From a virus, in IMG/VR virus record IMGVR_UViG_3300042908_000431, positions 1 through 21,508 of that record: a DNA stretch of 21,508 nucleotides; one strand, written 5' to 3'. The position numbers and the translations under genes were made by a program. Below, one piece after another: positions 14,207 to 19,962 of this stretch (position 1 is the stretch's first letter; every line of letters starts with the position of its first letter). Under the pieces are notes generated by a model. It saw only the letters and a list, made by a program, of their open reading frames with translations. It was not told where the DNA came from and did not search any database.

Positions 14207-14830
14207 GACGGGATACTTATTTACTATCTTTCCCTTGACAACTGAAACGGTAGCAGGAATCGTATTGCCGATATCTTTACCGTCATAGCGCCACTTGATT
14301 TGAATGATGCCGACACCTTTGGCGTGCCATGCTCTCCAACCAGCGGCCTTACCAGAACCGAATGACTGATCATATTCGATCTCGACCACATCGGTGTAGC
14401 CCAATAGTAGGTTATATTGATTGCAGAATTTTACTCTTTGATTGCCAGGTGTGCCAACTTCAAACTTAGTTGAGGCAATAGAGTCGATTTGAATAGGTGC
14501 GTTAAATTCATCACCAATGTTCTGTAAGCCACCCCAAAAGATTTCTTTACCTTTAGTGAAGGCAGTTGTTCTATAAGTTGTCCAGAACTGATAAGCACGG
14601 CGAGGATAGATATCAGCGGTTTCAGTTACACCTTTCTCACCGAGATAATCCATAACCCATGTTGCTTGCCACTTGTTGTCGTGATAGTCCTCTTGATAAT
14701 AATGGCGATTGTCTCCCGAGTTCCAGACCATGAACGAGTAGGGTTTACCATCTGCTCCATTACCAAAGTTGTGAATTGATAGATACCCTGGCTCAGGTGT
14801 AGGCCAGTAATTTCGGAATAGAAATGCCAT
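14198..14830 (-). CDS. Hypothetical beta-rich phage protein, 210 aa
   Basis: Starts MAFLFRNYWPTPEPGYLSIH and is rich in aromatic residues, Gly and Asn (KPYSFMVWNSGDNRHYYQED, FGSGKAAGWRAWHAKGVGII), suggesting a jelly-roll or lectin-like beta fold. No family is recognised and there is no signal peptide. The ATG at 14828-14830 overlaps the Dps-like stop (TAATG) and has GGGAG upstream; an upstream in-frame ATG at 14917 lies inside the Dps-like gene and gives an unrelated leader. Its last codons contain the -35 box of the next promoter. It could be a virion or carbohydrate-binding protein, but nothing proves that. Confidence 0.7.
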   Translation of the reverse strand: MAFLFRNYWPTPEPGYLSIHNFGNGADGKPYSFMVWNSGDNRHYYQEDYHDNKWQATWVMDYLGEKGVTETADIYPRRAYQFWTTYRTTAFTKGKEIFWGGLQNIGDEFNAPIQIDSIASTKFEVGTPGNQRVKFCNQYNLLLGYTDVVEIEYDQSFGSGKAAGWRAWHAKGVGIIQIKWRYDGKDIGNTIPATVSVVKGKIVNKYPVLT

Positions 14831-15270
14831 TACTTTTCTCCCATTGTTGCCCTCAACATCCAACGATGCTTTTTGTGTGTGGTGATTAAGTCTTGAACAT
14901 AGTTCTGCCAGCCCCAAGCCTTTTCCTTACCTGCTATATCGAAACATTCATTCAAACAGGCGATGACTTGTTCGTTAGCGTCATAAAGGTTCTTGAACAT
15001 CTTTTCTGGCTTAACGATCTGCGTATCTTCTTTGATCTCTGAAAGTTCGATTAACCTAGCCATTGAAGGAGGTGCGAAGGAATCCATTTGCCTGATGTGT
15101 TCTGCGACAACATCTAATTCACCATGCACACTCTCGTATAGATCACCGAAGAAAGCATGATACTGTGGAAACTCTGGGCCGATATAGTTCCAGTGATATG
15201 CATGTGCCTTCATGTAGAACACAAACATGTTACCCAATAAGACTTTTGCTTTTTCTACTACTTCATCCAT
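14830..15270 (-). CDS. Dps-like ferritin-family protein
   Basis: 146 aa four-helix protein. AHAYHWNYIGPEFPQYH is the Dps signature (H26 in HWN and H38 as ferroxidase ligands), and HGELDVVAEHIR gives D53 and E57 in the D-x3-E spacing. The acidic residue normally four positions after the second His is displaced by one (D43), so the iron site may be altered. Dps proteins bind and oxidise iron and protect DNA; in a phage this could guard DNA against oxidation or supply an iron store. It is slightly shorter than E. coli Dps (167 aa) and lacks a long basic N-tail. It overlaps the zinc-ribbon gene by eight bases. Confidence 0.8.
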   Translation of the reverse strand: MDEVVEKAKVLLGNMFVFYMKAHAYHWNYIGPEFPQYHAFFGDLYESVHGELDVVAEHIRQMDSFAPPSMARLIELSEIKEDTQIVKPEKMFKNLYDANEQVIACLNECFDIAGKEKAWGWQNYVQDLITTHKKHRWMLRATMGEK

Positions 15271-15466
15271 TTTCGTTCTCTTTGTAGCGTCCCCACTTAT
15301 TTAGCGGACATTTAGAATTAGGCCATATAGTCTTGGCTTTTAGAAAGCATCCACATTCTTTGCATTGTATCAAGGTTCTGTTAAAGTGTTCGCAACCTTC
15401 ACATATCTCCATACGCTCGGCTGCCATCTTCTTATTCTTTGTCCACCTTGTTTCCAATTCTATCAT
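15263..15466 (-). CDS. Small zinc-ribbon protein, DUF6171-like
   Basis: 67 aa with two cysteine pairs: C-x2-C (ICEGCEHF), C-x2-C-x-C (QCKECGCF) and a final C (SKCPLNKW). This CxxC...CxxCGCF..K...CPxxKW pattern is that of a small phage zinc-ribbon family (DUF6171 as I recall); its role is unknown, perhaps nucleic-acid or protein binding. It overlaps the QueG-like gene by 35 bases; the ATG at 15466 has a weak GGGAAG. An internal ATG (15427) is possible and would keep all cysteines. Confidence 0.78.
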   Translation of the reverse strand: MIELETRWTKNKKMAAERMEICEGCEHFNRTLIQCKECGCFLKAKTIWPNSKCPLNKWGRYKENENG

Positions 15467-16319
15467 ACGGATACTTCCCGTTCCATTTGCTGCATCTTGG
15501 TTGAGAGGTACATTCTCTGCATATAGGTATATCTACTGCAACACCATCTTTATATACTGATTGACCATCAGATGTATAACCGTTTTGATTCCATGGCATA
15601 CCATTCAAACCACCCTCATTAAATGGGCGCAATGATTTCATATAATCAGTGACACCATCAACATAGTCTTTCGGTATCTCAGGATAAACATTCTCGTGCC
15701 AATATTTTTTGACAGAAGGTATCGTAGGATGATTTGATATACCGATAAACGTCTCACATTTACTCGAATCTAACCACCACGAAAACTCATTCTTACCACT
15801 ATTATGTATAGCACCTACAGGACATGCTTTAGCACAATCGTCACAACCAACACATCTGTTCCATATCTTATAGTTCACCCGTTTGTCTGTAGGTAGATCA
15901 ACAATCTCTTTTTCAAATCTAACTGCTGCAATGTGATGATCAAAACCAAACCTGTAACTATAGATTAATGAGTTCTTGGCTCTGACACCCAAGCCTGCTA
16001 AGATAGCCGCCTCTTTGTAGTTTGTATATATTAGATAGTTATCTCTTTCACCATTTCTATCTAGAATGTCTCTGGCTTCTTGATAGTGGGTATAGTCCCA
16101 TGATGCACCATCACGTATCAATACTATTGTATTCGTCTCTTTTCTAAAGAACAAGTCATTGGAAAAATCTTCCATGAATGGCTGATTTAGTAGGTGGAGT
16201 TTTGCTTTTACGGGGTGTAAGTTTGCTCTATGAAACAACTCTGGTGTTAGAACACCAATGTCCCAATGCTTTTCATCAAACAAACTTTTAATATAATTGA
16301 ATGATATCGTATCAGTCAA
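15432..16319 (-). CDS. QueG-like 4Fe-4S protein (epoxyqueuosine reductase family)
   Basis: 295 aa. C156-x2-C159-x2-C162-x3-C166-P (RCVGCDDCAKACPVGAI) is a ferredoxin-type cluster site. C188 and C267-x2-C270-x5-C276 could bind a second cluster, but not in the regular CxxCxxCxxxC form. Upstream, YKEAAILAGLGVRAKNSLIY (101-120) resembles the QueG segment AGLGWIGKN. QueG uses cobalamin to reduce epoxyqueuosine in tRNA; the family is also related to reductive dehalogenases. The phage encodes a tRNA-Tyr(GTA), a queuosine substrate, about 4 kb upstream. The first codon is TTG, with AGGTGG six bases before it; no ATG is available in the N-terminal region. A hairpin lies 18 bases upstream. Exact reaction uncertain. 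Confidence 0.72.
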   Translation of the reverse strand: MTDTISFNYIKSLFDEKHWDIGVLTPELFHRANLHPVKAKLHLLNQPFMEDFSNDLFFRKETNTIVLIRDGASWDYTHYQEARDILDRNGERDNYLIYTNYKEAAILAGLGVRAKNSLIYSYRFGFDHHIAAVRFEKEIVDLPTDKRVNYKIWNRCVGCDDCAKACPVGAIHNSGKNEFSWWLDSSKCETFIGISNHPTIPSVKKYWHENVYPEIPKDYVDGVTDYMKSLRPFNEGGLNGMPWNQNGYTSDGQSVYKDGVAVDIPICRECTSQPRCSKWNGKYPYDRIGNKVDKE

Positions 16320-16336
16320 AGACCACCTAACATGCT

Positions 16337-16362
16337 AAAAGGGCGGAGATTTCTCCCCGCCC
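16337..16362 (-). terminator. Rho-independent terminator behind the M15-peptidase gene
   Basis: On the minus strand GGGC-GG-GGAG-AAAT-CTCC-GCCC forms a GC-rich stem with a two-base bulge, followed directly by TTTT. It stands eight bases after the stop of the M15 gene. The next gene begins 18 bases later and so needs read-through or a promoter overlapping this region (AATAAATA, 16364-16371). Confidence 0.65.
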
Positions 16363-16363
16363 C

Positions 16364-16371
16364 TATTTATT
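16364..16371 (-). promoter_or_regulatory. Possible late-type -10 motif AATAAATA before the QueG-like gene
   Basis: Minus strand AATAAATA has one mismatch to TATAAATA and overlaps the stop of the M15 gene. A start near 16357 would yield a message beginning within the terminator hairpin, thus bypassing it. Such a short AT motif may also be chance. Confidence 0.3.
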
Positions 16372-16864
16372 ATCGCTGAATGTGTATGTGATTAAAATGG
16401 CCAGCTACTCGCCACAGCACGGTATATCCTGCTGCCCTGGCTCTAGCGGCAACAGCGTCAAATCTTGCTCTAGTTGATCGACCTGACGCCTCATTTACAC
16501 CACGTCCTATATTAATATCAATGGCACGACCAGCGTAGTGTGCCCAACCATGATGGACATGATGAACACCACCGAAAGCAGGATGCTCCGAGACACGAAG
16601 TCCAGAAGCCTGTAACATTCTCCCATAAGCAACAATAGAAGATGAACCATGTCCGGCAAAGTGGCGTGTATATGTGCTATAGTATTGACGGGCATGACGC
16701 ACATGACCACGAATACGTGGAGATACGCCCCAATTTCCGTCGGGAGTTCCAAGAATGTCGTCAATGACGCTGCGTTCCTGAACCTCATGTTGAGCGAGAT
16801 TTCTTGCTTCTGCGGTTCCCGCAAGAGCAAGGACCGTAATGAAAGCAAATAAAATCTTTTTCAT
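16370..16864 (-). CDS. Exported M15-type peptidase-like protein
   Basis: 164 aa with a signal peptide (KKILFAFITVLALAGTAEA|RN) and a C-terminal zinc peptidase domain of the D-Ala-D-Ala carboxypeptidase/peptidase M15 type: H109-x2-G-x-A-x-D116 (AHYAGRAIDIN) and H159-x-H161 (NHIHIQ). The domain usually cuts cell-wall peptides. Because it is exported, it would act in the periplasm, unlike the endolysin, perhaps to remodel the wall during infection or as a moron acting on the host envelope. It has GAAAGG ten bases before ATG and is followed by a terminator. A leader hairpin (TGCG/CGCA) and the motif GCATAACAGAAAGG are shared with the leader of the 75-aa exported protein. Confidence 0.8.
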   Translation of the reverse strand: MKKILFAFITVLALAGTAEARNLAQHEVQERSVIDDILGTPDGNWGVSPRIRGHVRHARQYYSTYTRHFAGHGSSSIVAYGRMLQASGLRVSEHPAFGGVHHVHHGWAHYAGRAIDINIGRGVNEASGRSTRARFDAVAARARAAGYTVLWRVAGHFNHIHIQR

Positions 16865-17053
16865 AATAGTACCTTTCTGTTATGCGCCTCCACGCACAAT
16901 ACCACGACAACGAAAGATGAATGAAATGTGGGATTGATTTGGCCGAAGCCGACGAGGAGGTGATAGATGCACCAGTGCCATTACATCCGTGGTCACCGGT
17001 GCGGTTGATCCATGGGGCAATATGACTGTCCCATGGATATCTATTTAGTAAAC
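16865..17053 (-). other. Intergenic stretch with 9-bp inverted repeat
   Basis: 189 bases without a convincing gene. ATCCATGGG (17008-17016) and CCCATGGAT (17030-17038) form a perfect 9-bp inverted repeat with a 13-base loop; no T-run follows, so it is not a standard terminator. A smaller hairpin (TGCG/CGCA, 16883-16896) lies before the M15 gene. No consensus promoter is seen. A 33-codon frame in the minus direction starting ATG GCA CTG has no ribosome-binding site and an Arg/Pro-rich, non-protein-like composition. Confidence 0.5.
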
Positions 17054-17518
17054 CTAGAGGCTTGGAAACTTATCCGCAGCGATAGATGCCGCCCATGCGG
17101 CAGGTTTAACCCGTGGGGTCACTCCTGTCATTCCCTTAATATAGCCTACTGCTTCACTTATAACGCAAGATGAACCGTGCTTATGGTCTGGATTGATATC
17201 AATATGGACCTCGCACTCACGGCCACCAATCACTTCTTCTAGATCGAGGTATAGCTGGGCTGCCTTCATTACCTCGTTCATTAGTCTCATTCTTGGCTTG
17301 TCTTTTGACTGGTCGTAGTCCCGTTCCGTAGTGATTTCACCAAAGACCTTTGCGCCTCGGTTACCATCAATATGTACCACCACGACTGTAGCATAATCAG
17401 CGAACCAAACACCGCCACGTCGATGACGTTCTGAATCGGCTCCGATATAGATTCGAGAGTTTTCGGAGGTGTTTTCAATGTATTCTTTGACTTCATCTAT
17501 ATTCATCCTCCGTACCAT
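17054..17518 (-). CDS. RNase H-fold protein of the YkuK/DUF458 type
   Basis: 154 aa. RIYIGADSERHRRGGVWFAD (22-41), YATVVVVHIDGNRGAKVFGE and CEVHIDINPDHKHGSS match the layout of the DUF458/YkuK family, an RNase H-like fold with an acidic D28 on the first strand. Members have no settled function; nuclease activity is possible. The C-terminus (GYIKGMTGVTPRVKPAAWAA, then SIAADKFPSL) is conserved-looking. ATG 17518 has GAGAG; an internal ATG four codons later has its AGG directly adjacent and is less likely. It follows the SpeD-like gene by four bases. Confidence 0.78.
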   Translation of the reverse strand: MVRRMNIDEVKEYIENTSENSRIYIGADSERHRRGGVWFADYATVVVVHIDGNRGAKVFGEITTERDYDQSKDKPRMRLMNEVMKAAQLYLDLEEVIGGRECEVHIDINPDHKHGSSCVISEAVGYIKGMTGVTPRVKPAAWAASIAADKFPSL

Positions 17519-17522
17519 TTTA

Positions 17523-17870
17523 CTACTCTCTTTCTATGTACCGCTCCACTATTCGTTCAGGAGCAAAAAATTGTTTAACCGTTTCTACTACTAGAGCATT
17601 CTCATAGGGCTTGCACGAAAACACATCGAGGTAAAAGTTGCCACTATCGTCACAAAAATGTGCGGAGATATTGGATGTTTCAATCAACTGAACCAGTGTG
17701 TAACCCTGCTTATCATCTTCCCCGAAATGAATGACCTGTGGTTCACCATAAGCCTTCATGTTAATCTTTCTCACTAGTGCCTTCGCAAAGGCAGCTATGT
17801 TTGTGCTACTTGTAATAAGTTCTTTGTCTGCATTATAGCAGTCGAGTATTAGATGGTAACCCCACGCCAT
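17523..17870 (-). CDS. speD: S-adenosylmethionine decarboxylase-like protein (SpeD family)
   Basis: 115 aa, the size of the short bacterial/archaeal AdoMet decarboxylases. GYHLILDCYNAD (4-15), HFG (48-50), GYTLVQLIETSNISAHFCDD and FYLDVFSCK align with the family. S66 matches the Ser that self-cleaves to the pyruvoyl cofactor, H71 the processing His and C86 the catalytic Cys. The residue before Ser is Thr (usually Glu), so self-processing should be tested. The reaction supplies aminopropyl groups for spermidine; related SpeD homologues of phages may have other decarboxylase activities. T4-like cyanophages carry speD, as I recall. The ATG immediately follows the stop of the exported 121-aa gene. 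Confidence 0.82.
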   Translation of the reverse strand: MAWGYHLILDCYNADKELITSSTNIAAFAKALVRKINMKAYGEPQVIHFGEDDKQGYTLVQLIETSNISAHFCDDSGNFYLDVFSCKPYENALVVETVKQFFAPERIVERYIERE

Positions 17871-18236
17871 TTAGATATCCCTTTGCTTAGTCTGTTTCTT
17901 ATATGTTTCCCAGACTTCTTCAATAGCCTTGGGATTATATGTCACCTTGGACATTGTTGCCAGTAGGCAGCTTTTCTGTTCATTCGGAACCGCAGCCGTA
18001 ATAGCGATTGACTGACCACTTGTCCAGATTGACTCGACAACACCTTCACTGTTTGTCATGTTCAATAGAATGTCATAACCTTTTTCAGTCATGGTCTTAT
18101 CAAGATCCGCATTAGTAAGGCAGATCATTTTTTCATCTTTCTTGGCTTCTGCGCCTCTAGCATGATCCGCATAAAGATTGAAAAGAGTGGCAGGGATGAA
18201 GCCGGCCAGAAAATATGCAACATGACGAAGTTTCAT
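17871..18236 (-). CDS. Exported hypothetical protein, 121 aa
   Basis: MKLRHVAYFLAGFIPATLFN is a hydrophobic signal or anchor, followed by a soluble domain with two cysteines (MICLTNADLD ... EQKSCLLATM) that could form a disulfide in the periplasm. The rest is mixed alpha/beta (EGVVESIWTSGQSIAITAAV) and ends in a charged helix. No family is recognised. AGAGGAATAAA before ATG is a strong ribosome-binding site. It lies between a cytosolic unknown and the SpeD-like gene. Confidence 0.72.
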   Translation of the reverse strand: MKLRHVAYFLAGFIPATLFNLYADHARGAEAKKDEKMICLTNADLDKTMTEKGYDILLNMTNSEGVVESIWTSGQSIAITAAVPNEQKSCLLATMSKVTYNPKAIEEVWETYKKQTKQRDI

Positions 18237-18238
18237 TT

Positions 18239-18523
18239 TTATTCCTCTGGGTATTTGGTATGAACCGAGTTGCAGTAACTTACTAACGAAACATCAGAGT
18301 TACCACTCTTATACTTAGTGATCATTTTCTTAATGGGTGCGGTCACAAGGTCCGCAAACCCGTCTGTTATATGGATGCCTTCTTGTATATCGAAACTTGG
18401 TAGATTAAAAGTCTTGATATACTCACGTTTAGCATATTCTTCATTATCAGCATTGATGATCATGAGGGCTAATGTGTGACCCTCTTTGTTATGTATGTCG
18501 GATGTGATAGTGAAGTAGCACAT
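18239..18523 (-). CDS. Hypothetical protein, 94 aa
   Basis: Begins MCYFTITSDIHNKEGHTLAL and contains an NADNEEYAKREYIKTFNLPS segment; an alpha/beta soluble protein with no recognised family. I chose ATG 18521-18523 because it lies one base after the stop of the Gly/Tyr-rich gene and has GGTGGATGG upstream; a longer frame from 18709 would run inside that gene and gives a Leu-rich nonsense leader. The stop overlaps the space before the 121-aa exported protein. Confidence 0.7.
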   Translation of the reverse strand: MCYFTITSDIHNKEGHTLALMIINADNEEYAKREYIKTFNLPSFDIQEGIHITDGFADLVTAPIKKMITKYKSGNSDVSLVSYCNSVHTKYPEE

Positions 18524-18524
18524 A

Positions 18525-18905
18525 TTACCATCCACCAAAGATATCATCTTCTTCATAGACCTGGGCGCCAGGACTATTCTTGATGATAATCTGTTTGCGA
18601 ACCGTGGGTGCTCTATAGGTAGGAACAGCGACAGGTGCAGCATACACAGGAGCATAGCCACCATAGTATGCAGGACGATTGTAGTAACCAGCGTAAGGAT
18701 ATGCACCATAAGGATATGAGTTAGCGATAGCAGCGCCAGCTAGTGCGCCAGTTGCTAGACCGATACCAGCGATAGCAGCGGTGTATCCCCAACCACCACC
18801 ATAACCCCATCCGCCATATCCACCCCAAAACTGGGCTTTAGCGGGAGTAGCAATTGCAAAGGCCAAACCAAGGGCAGTCACCAATGCGATAATCTTGTTT
18901 CTCAT
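18525..18905 (-). CDS. Exported Gly/Tyr/Ala-rich protein, 126 aa
   Basis: A clear signal peptide (MRNKIIALVTALGLAFAIAT, cleaved after PAKA before QFWGG) precedes a Gly/Tyr/Trp-rich stretch (GGYGGWGYGGGWGY), a short hydrophobic glycine-zipper-like segment (AIAGIGLATGALAGAAIANS) and a Pro/Tyr-rich repeat region (YPYGAYPYAGYYN..YYGGYAP). The end is charged. It resembles small envelope or surface proteins with glycine-zipper segments of bacteria, so acquisition from a host is likely. Start chosen at 18905 (GGAG six bases upstream) rather than 18917. A late-type motif lies upstream. Confidence 0.78.
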   Translation of the reverse strand: MRNKIIALVTALGLAFAIATPAKAQFWGGYGGWGYGGGWGYTAAIAGIGLATGALAGAAIANSYPYGAYPYAGYYNRPAYYGGYAPVYAAPVAVPTYRAPTVRKQIIIKNSPGAQVYEEDDIFGGW

Positions 18906-18931
18906 TTTCAACTCCATGTTGAATGTGGATG

Positions 18932-18939
18932 TATTTATG
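18932..18939 (-). promoter_or_regulatory. Late-type -10 motif CATAAATA before the Gly/Tyr-rich gene
   Basis: Minus strand GCATAAATAC, ten bases identical to the motif at 11449-11458 and one mismatch from the T4 late consensus. It is in the gap between two genes, 27 bases from the chosen ATG. Confidence 0.45.
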
Positions 18940-18943
18940 CAGT

Positions 18944-19549
18944 CTAAAAGTATTCACCGAATACAAAGTTTAGAGTGATACGAGGCCCACCCTTTCTTGG
19001 CACTGACGATGTGTGACACTGTGTTAGAGGAAACAAAACGCTCTTGCCTTTCTCGGCAGTGATACGCAACTGGTTTGTAAAGTTGCCATTCCAATTCTCT
19101 GGCCCATAACGTTTATGCACATAGTCATAAGTCTCATTGAACATAAACGTATCACCATCTGCATCATTTACAAAGTAGAGAAACGTCTCACCACGAAAGT
19201 TATCCTCAGAGTTATCGATATGACCAGGGTGATGAAAGTCCTCTGGATAAGAGCCGTCTTTTGTATAGAGATTAGCTTTGATACGCCATACTCTATTCTG
19301 AAAGCGCCGACCCTGATGACGTTCTAATGCTTCTATGATAGGCTGACAAATCTTGGGATAGTAATACTCCGACTGAACCTTGCCGTCAATATAGAACATA
19401 TGACCAAAGAAGGGAGTGTTTAGAGTCCTATTGTCATTGAACATGTCATAGGTTGCTTCGGCATTATAATACCACGGAAACCCATTCAACATAGTATTCT
19501 CGATTTCGGTTTGCTTTTCTCTCGAAAGCAAGTCTTTTATGATTTCCAT
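18944..19549 (-). CDS. 2-oxoglutarate/Fe(II)-dependent oxygenase
   Basis: 201 aa. H110-I-D112 (HPGHIDNS) and the distal H179 (QCHTSSVP) form the iron triad, and R190 in GGPRITLNFVF should bind 2-oxoglutarate; this is the prolyl-4-hydroxylase-like layout common in T4-like phages. Substrates may be protein, nucleic acid or a metabolite; nothing here decides it. It has its own promoter (19600..19628) inside a long inverted repeat. It is transcribed before the Gly/Tyr-rich gene. Confidence 0.85.
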   Translation of the reverse strand: MEIIKDLLSREKQTEIENTMLNGFPWYYNAEATYDMFNDNRTLNTPFFGHMFYIDGKVQSEYYYPKICQPIIEALERHQGRRFQNRVWRIKANLYTKDGSYPEDFHHPGHIDNSEDNFRGETFLYFVNDADGDTFMFNETYDYVHKRYGPENWNGNFTNQLRITAEKGKSVLFPLTQCHTSSVPRKGGPRITLNFVFGEYF

Positions 19550-19569
19550 GATGTATCTCTATCGGTAGT

Positions 19570-19624
19570 CATTCCGCTTCTCTTTTCACATTATGCATAA
19601 TATTAGCATGAGAGAAGCGGAATG
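19570..19624 (-). repeat. 14-bp inverted repeat around the oxygenase promoter
   Basis: CATTCCGCTTCTCT (19570-19583) and AGAGAAGCGGAATG (19611-19624) are perfect inverted copies 27 bases apart. The -10 box is in the spacer and one arm abuts the -35 box, so the arms flank the start of transcription; an operator for dimeric regulators or a DNA loop is likely. Outer seven bases and total span (55) recur at 21363..21417. Confidence 0.75.
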
Positions 19625-19628
19625 TCAA
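19600..19628 (-). promoter_or_regulatory. Sigma-70-type promoter for the oxygenase gene
   Basis: TTGACA (19623-19628), 17-base spacer, TAATAT (19600-19605). The leader to the ATG at 19549 is about 44 bases and contains the downstream arm of the inverted repeat. Confidence 0.8.
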
Positions 19629-19634
19629 GGAGTT

Positions 19635-19862
19635 TTACTTATCCTTAGGTTGGCTAGCAATGTAGCCAGGATAGTAGGAATTTTCCCTGTGATGATTGGC
19701 AGCAACGTGGGAACCACGGAGACCACCTTTTAATTCCGTGCTAGGTATAGTGGAAGCACCAGCAGCATAACCATACTTCTCATATGTATCAGTCTTATAT
19801 TCAACCGCAAATGCTGGTGTGCTTAGTGTGAGGATAGTTAGTAGAGAAATAACCTTATTCAT
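19635..19862 (-). CDS. Small exported protein, 75 aa
   Basis: A signal peptide (MNKVISLLTILTLSTPAFA|VEY) and a 56-residue mature part rich in Tyr, Gly, Ser and His (TYEKYGYAAGAS, HHRENSYYPGYI) without cysteine. Function unknown; it would be periplasmic or secreted. AAAGG nine bases before ATG. It has its own promoter (19931..19959) and a leader with two hairpins. Confidence 0.75.
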   Translation of the reverse strand: MNKVISLLTILTLSTPAFAVEYKTDTYEKYGYAAGASTIPSTELKGGLRGSHVAANHHRENSYYPGYIASQPKDK

Positions 19863-19880
19863 TTCTTTTCCTTTATGTTA

Positions 19881-19901
19881 TGCTTCCCATTAGGCGAAGC
19901 A
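19881..19901 (-). other. Leader hairpin before the 75-aa exported gene
   Basis: TGCTTC (19881-19886) pairs with GAAGCA (19896-19901), with CC/GG extending the stem. It directly precedes GCATAACATAAAGG and the start codon, a leader layout also seen before the M15 gene (16872-16896). Confidence 0.5.
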
Positions 19902-19908
19902 ATCCAAA

Positions 19909-19925
19909 ATGCTGCAATGCAGCAT
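19909..19925 (-). repeat. Palindrome at the predicted transcript start
   Basis: ATGCTGCA-A-TGCAGCAT is an 8-bp perfect inverted repeat around one base. It lies at or just after the predicted start point of the promoter 19931..19959, so it could be an operator or a 5'-end stem-loop that stabilises the message. Confidence 0.6.
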
Positions 19926-19930
19926 ACACT

Positions 19931-19959
19931 AATATATAGGCCATGAAGGCTTTTGTCAA
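19931..19959 (-). promoter_or_regulatory. Sigma-70-type promoter for the 75-aa exported gene
   Basis: TTGACA (19954-19959), 17-base spacer, TATATT (19931-19936). It lies just after the RlpA-like stop codon. Leader about 60 bases. Confidence 0.78.
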
Positions 19960-19962
19960 GGT

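Noticed and set aside
16290-16319. Promoter TTGACT-17-TTATAT at the QueG-like start
   Set aside because: It overlaps the first codons, so its transcript would start inside the gene with no in-frame ATG until about codon 49.
16507-16848. 113-aa minus frame inside the M15-type gene
   Set aside because: Leu/Ser/Met-rich shadow without start site; the M15 frame has signal peptide and metal ligands.
18524-18709. Extension of the 94-aa gene to an upstream ATG at 18709
   Set aside because: The extension lies inside the Gly/Tyr-rich gene and has no ribosome-binding site; the ATG at 18523 has one and follows the upstream stop by one base.
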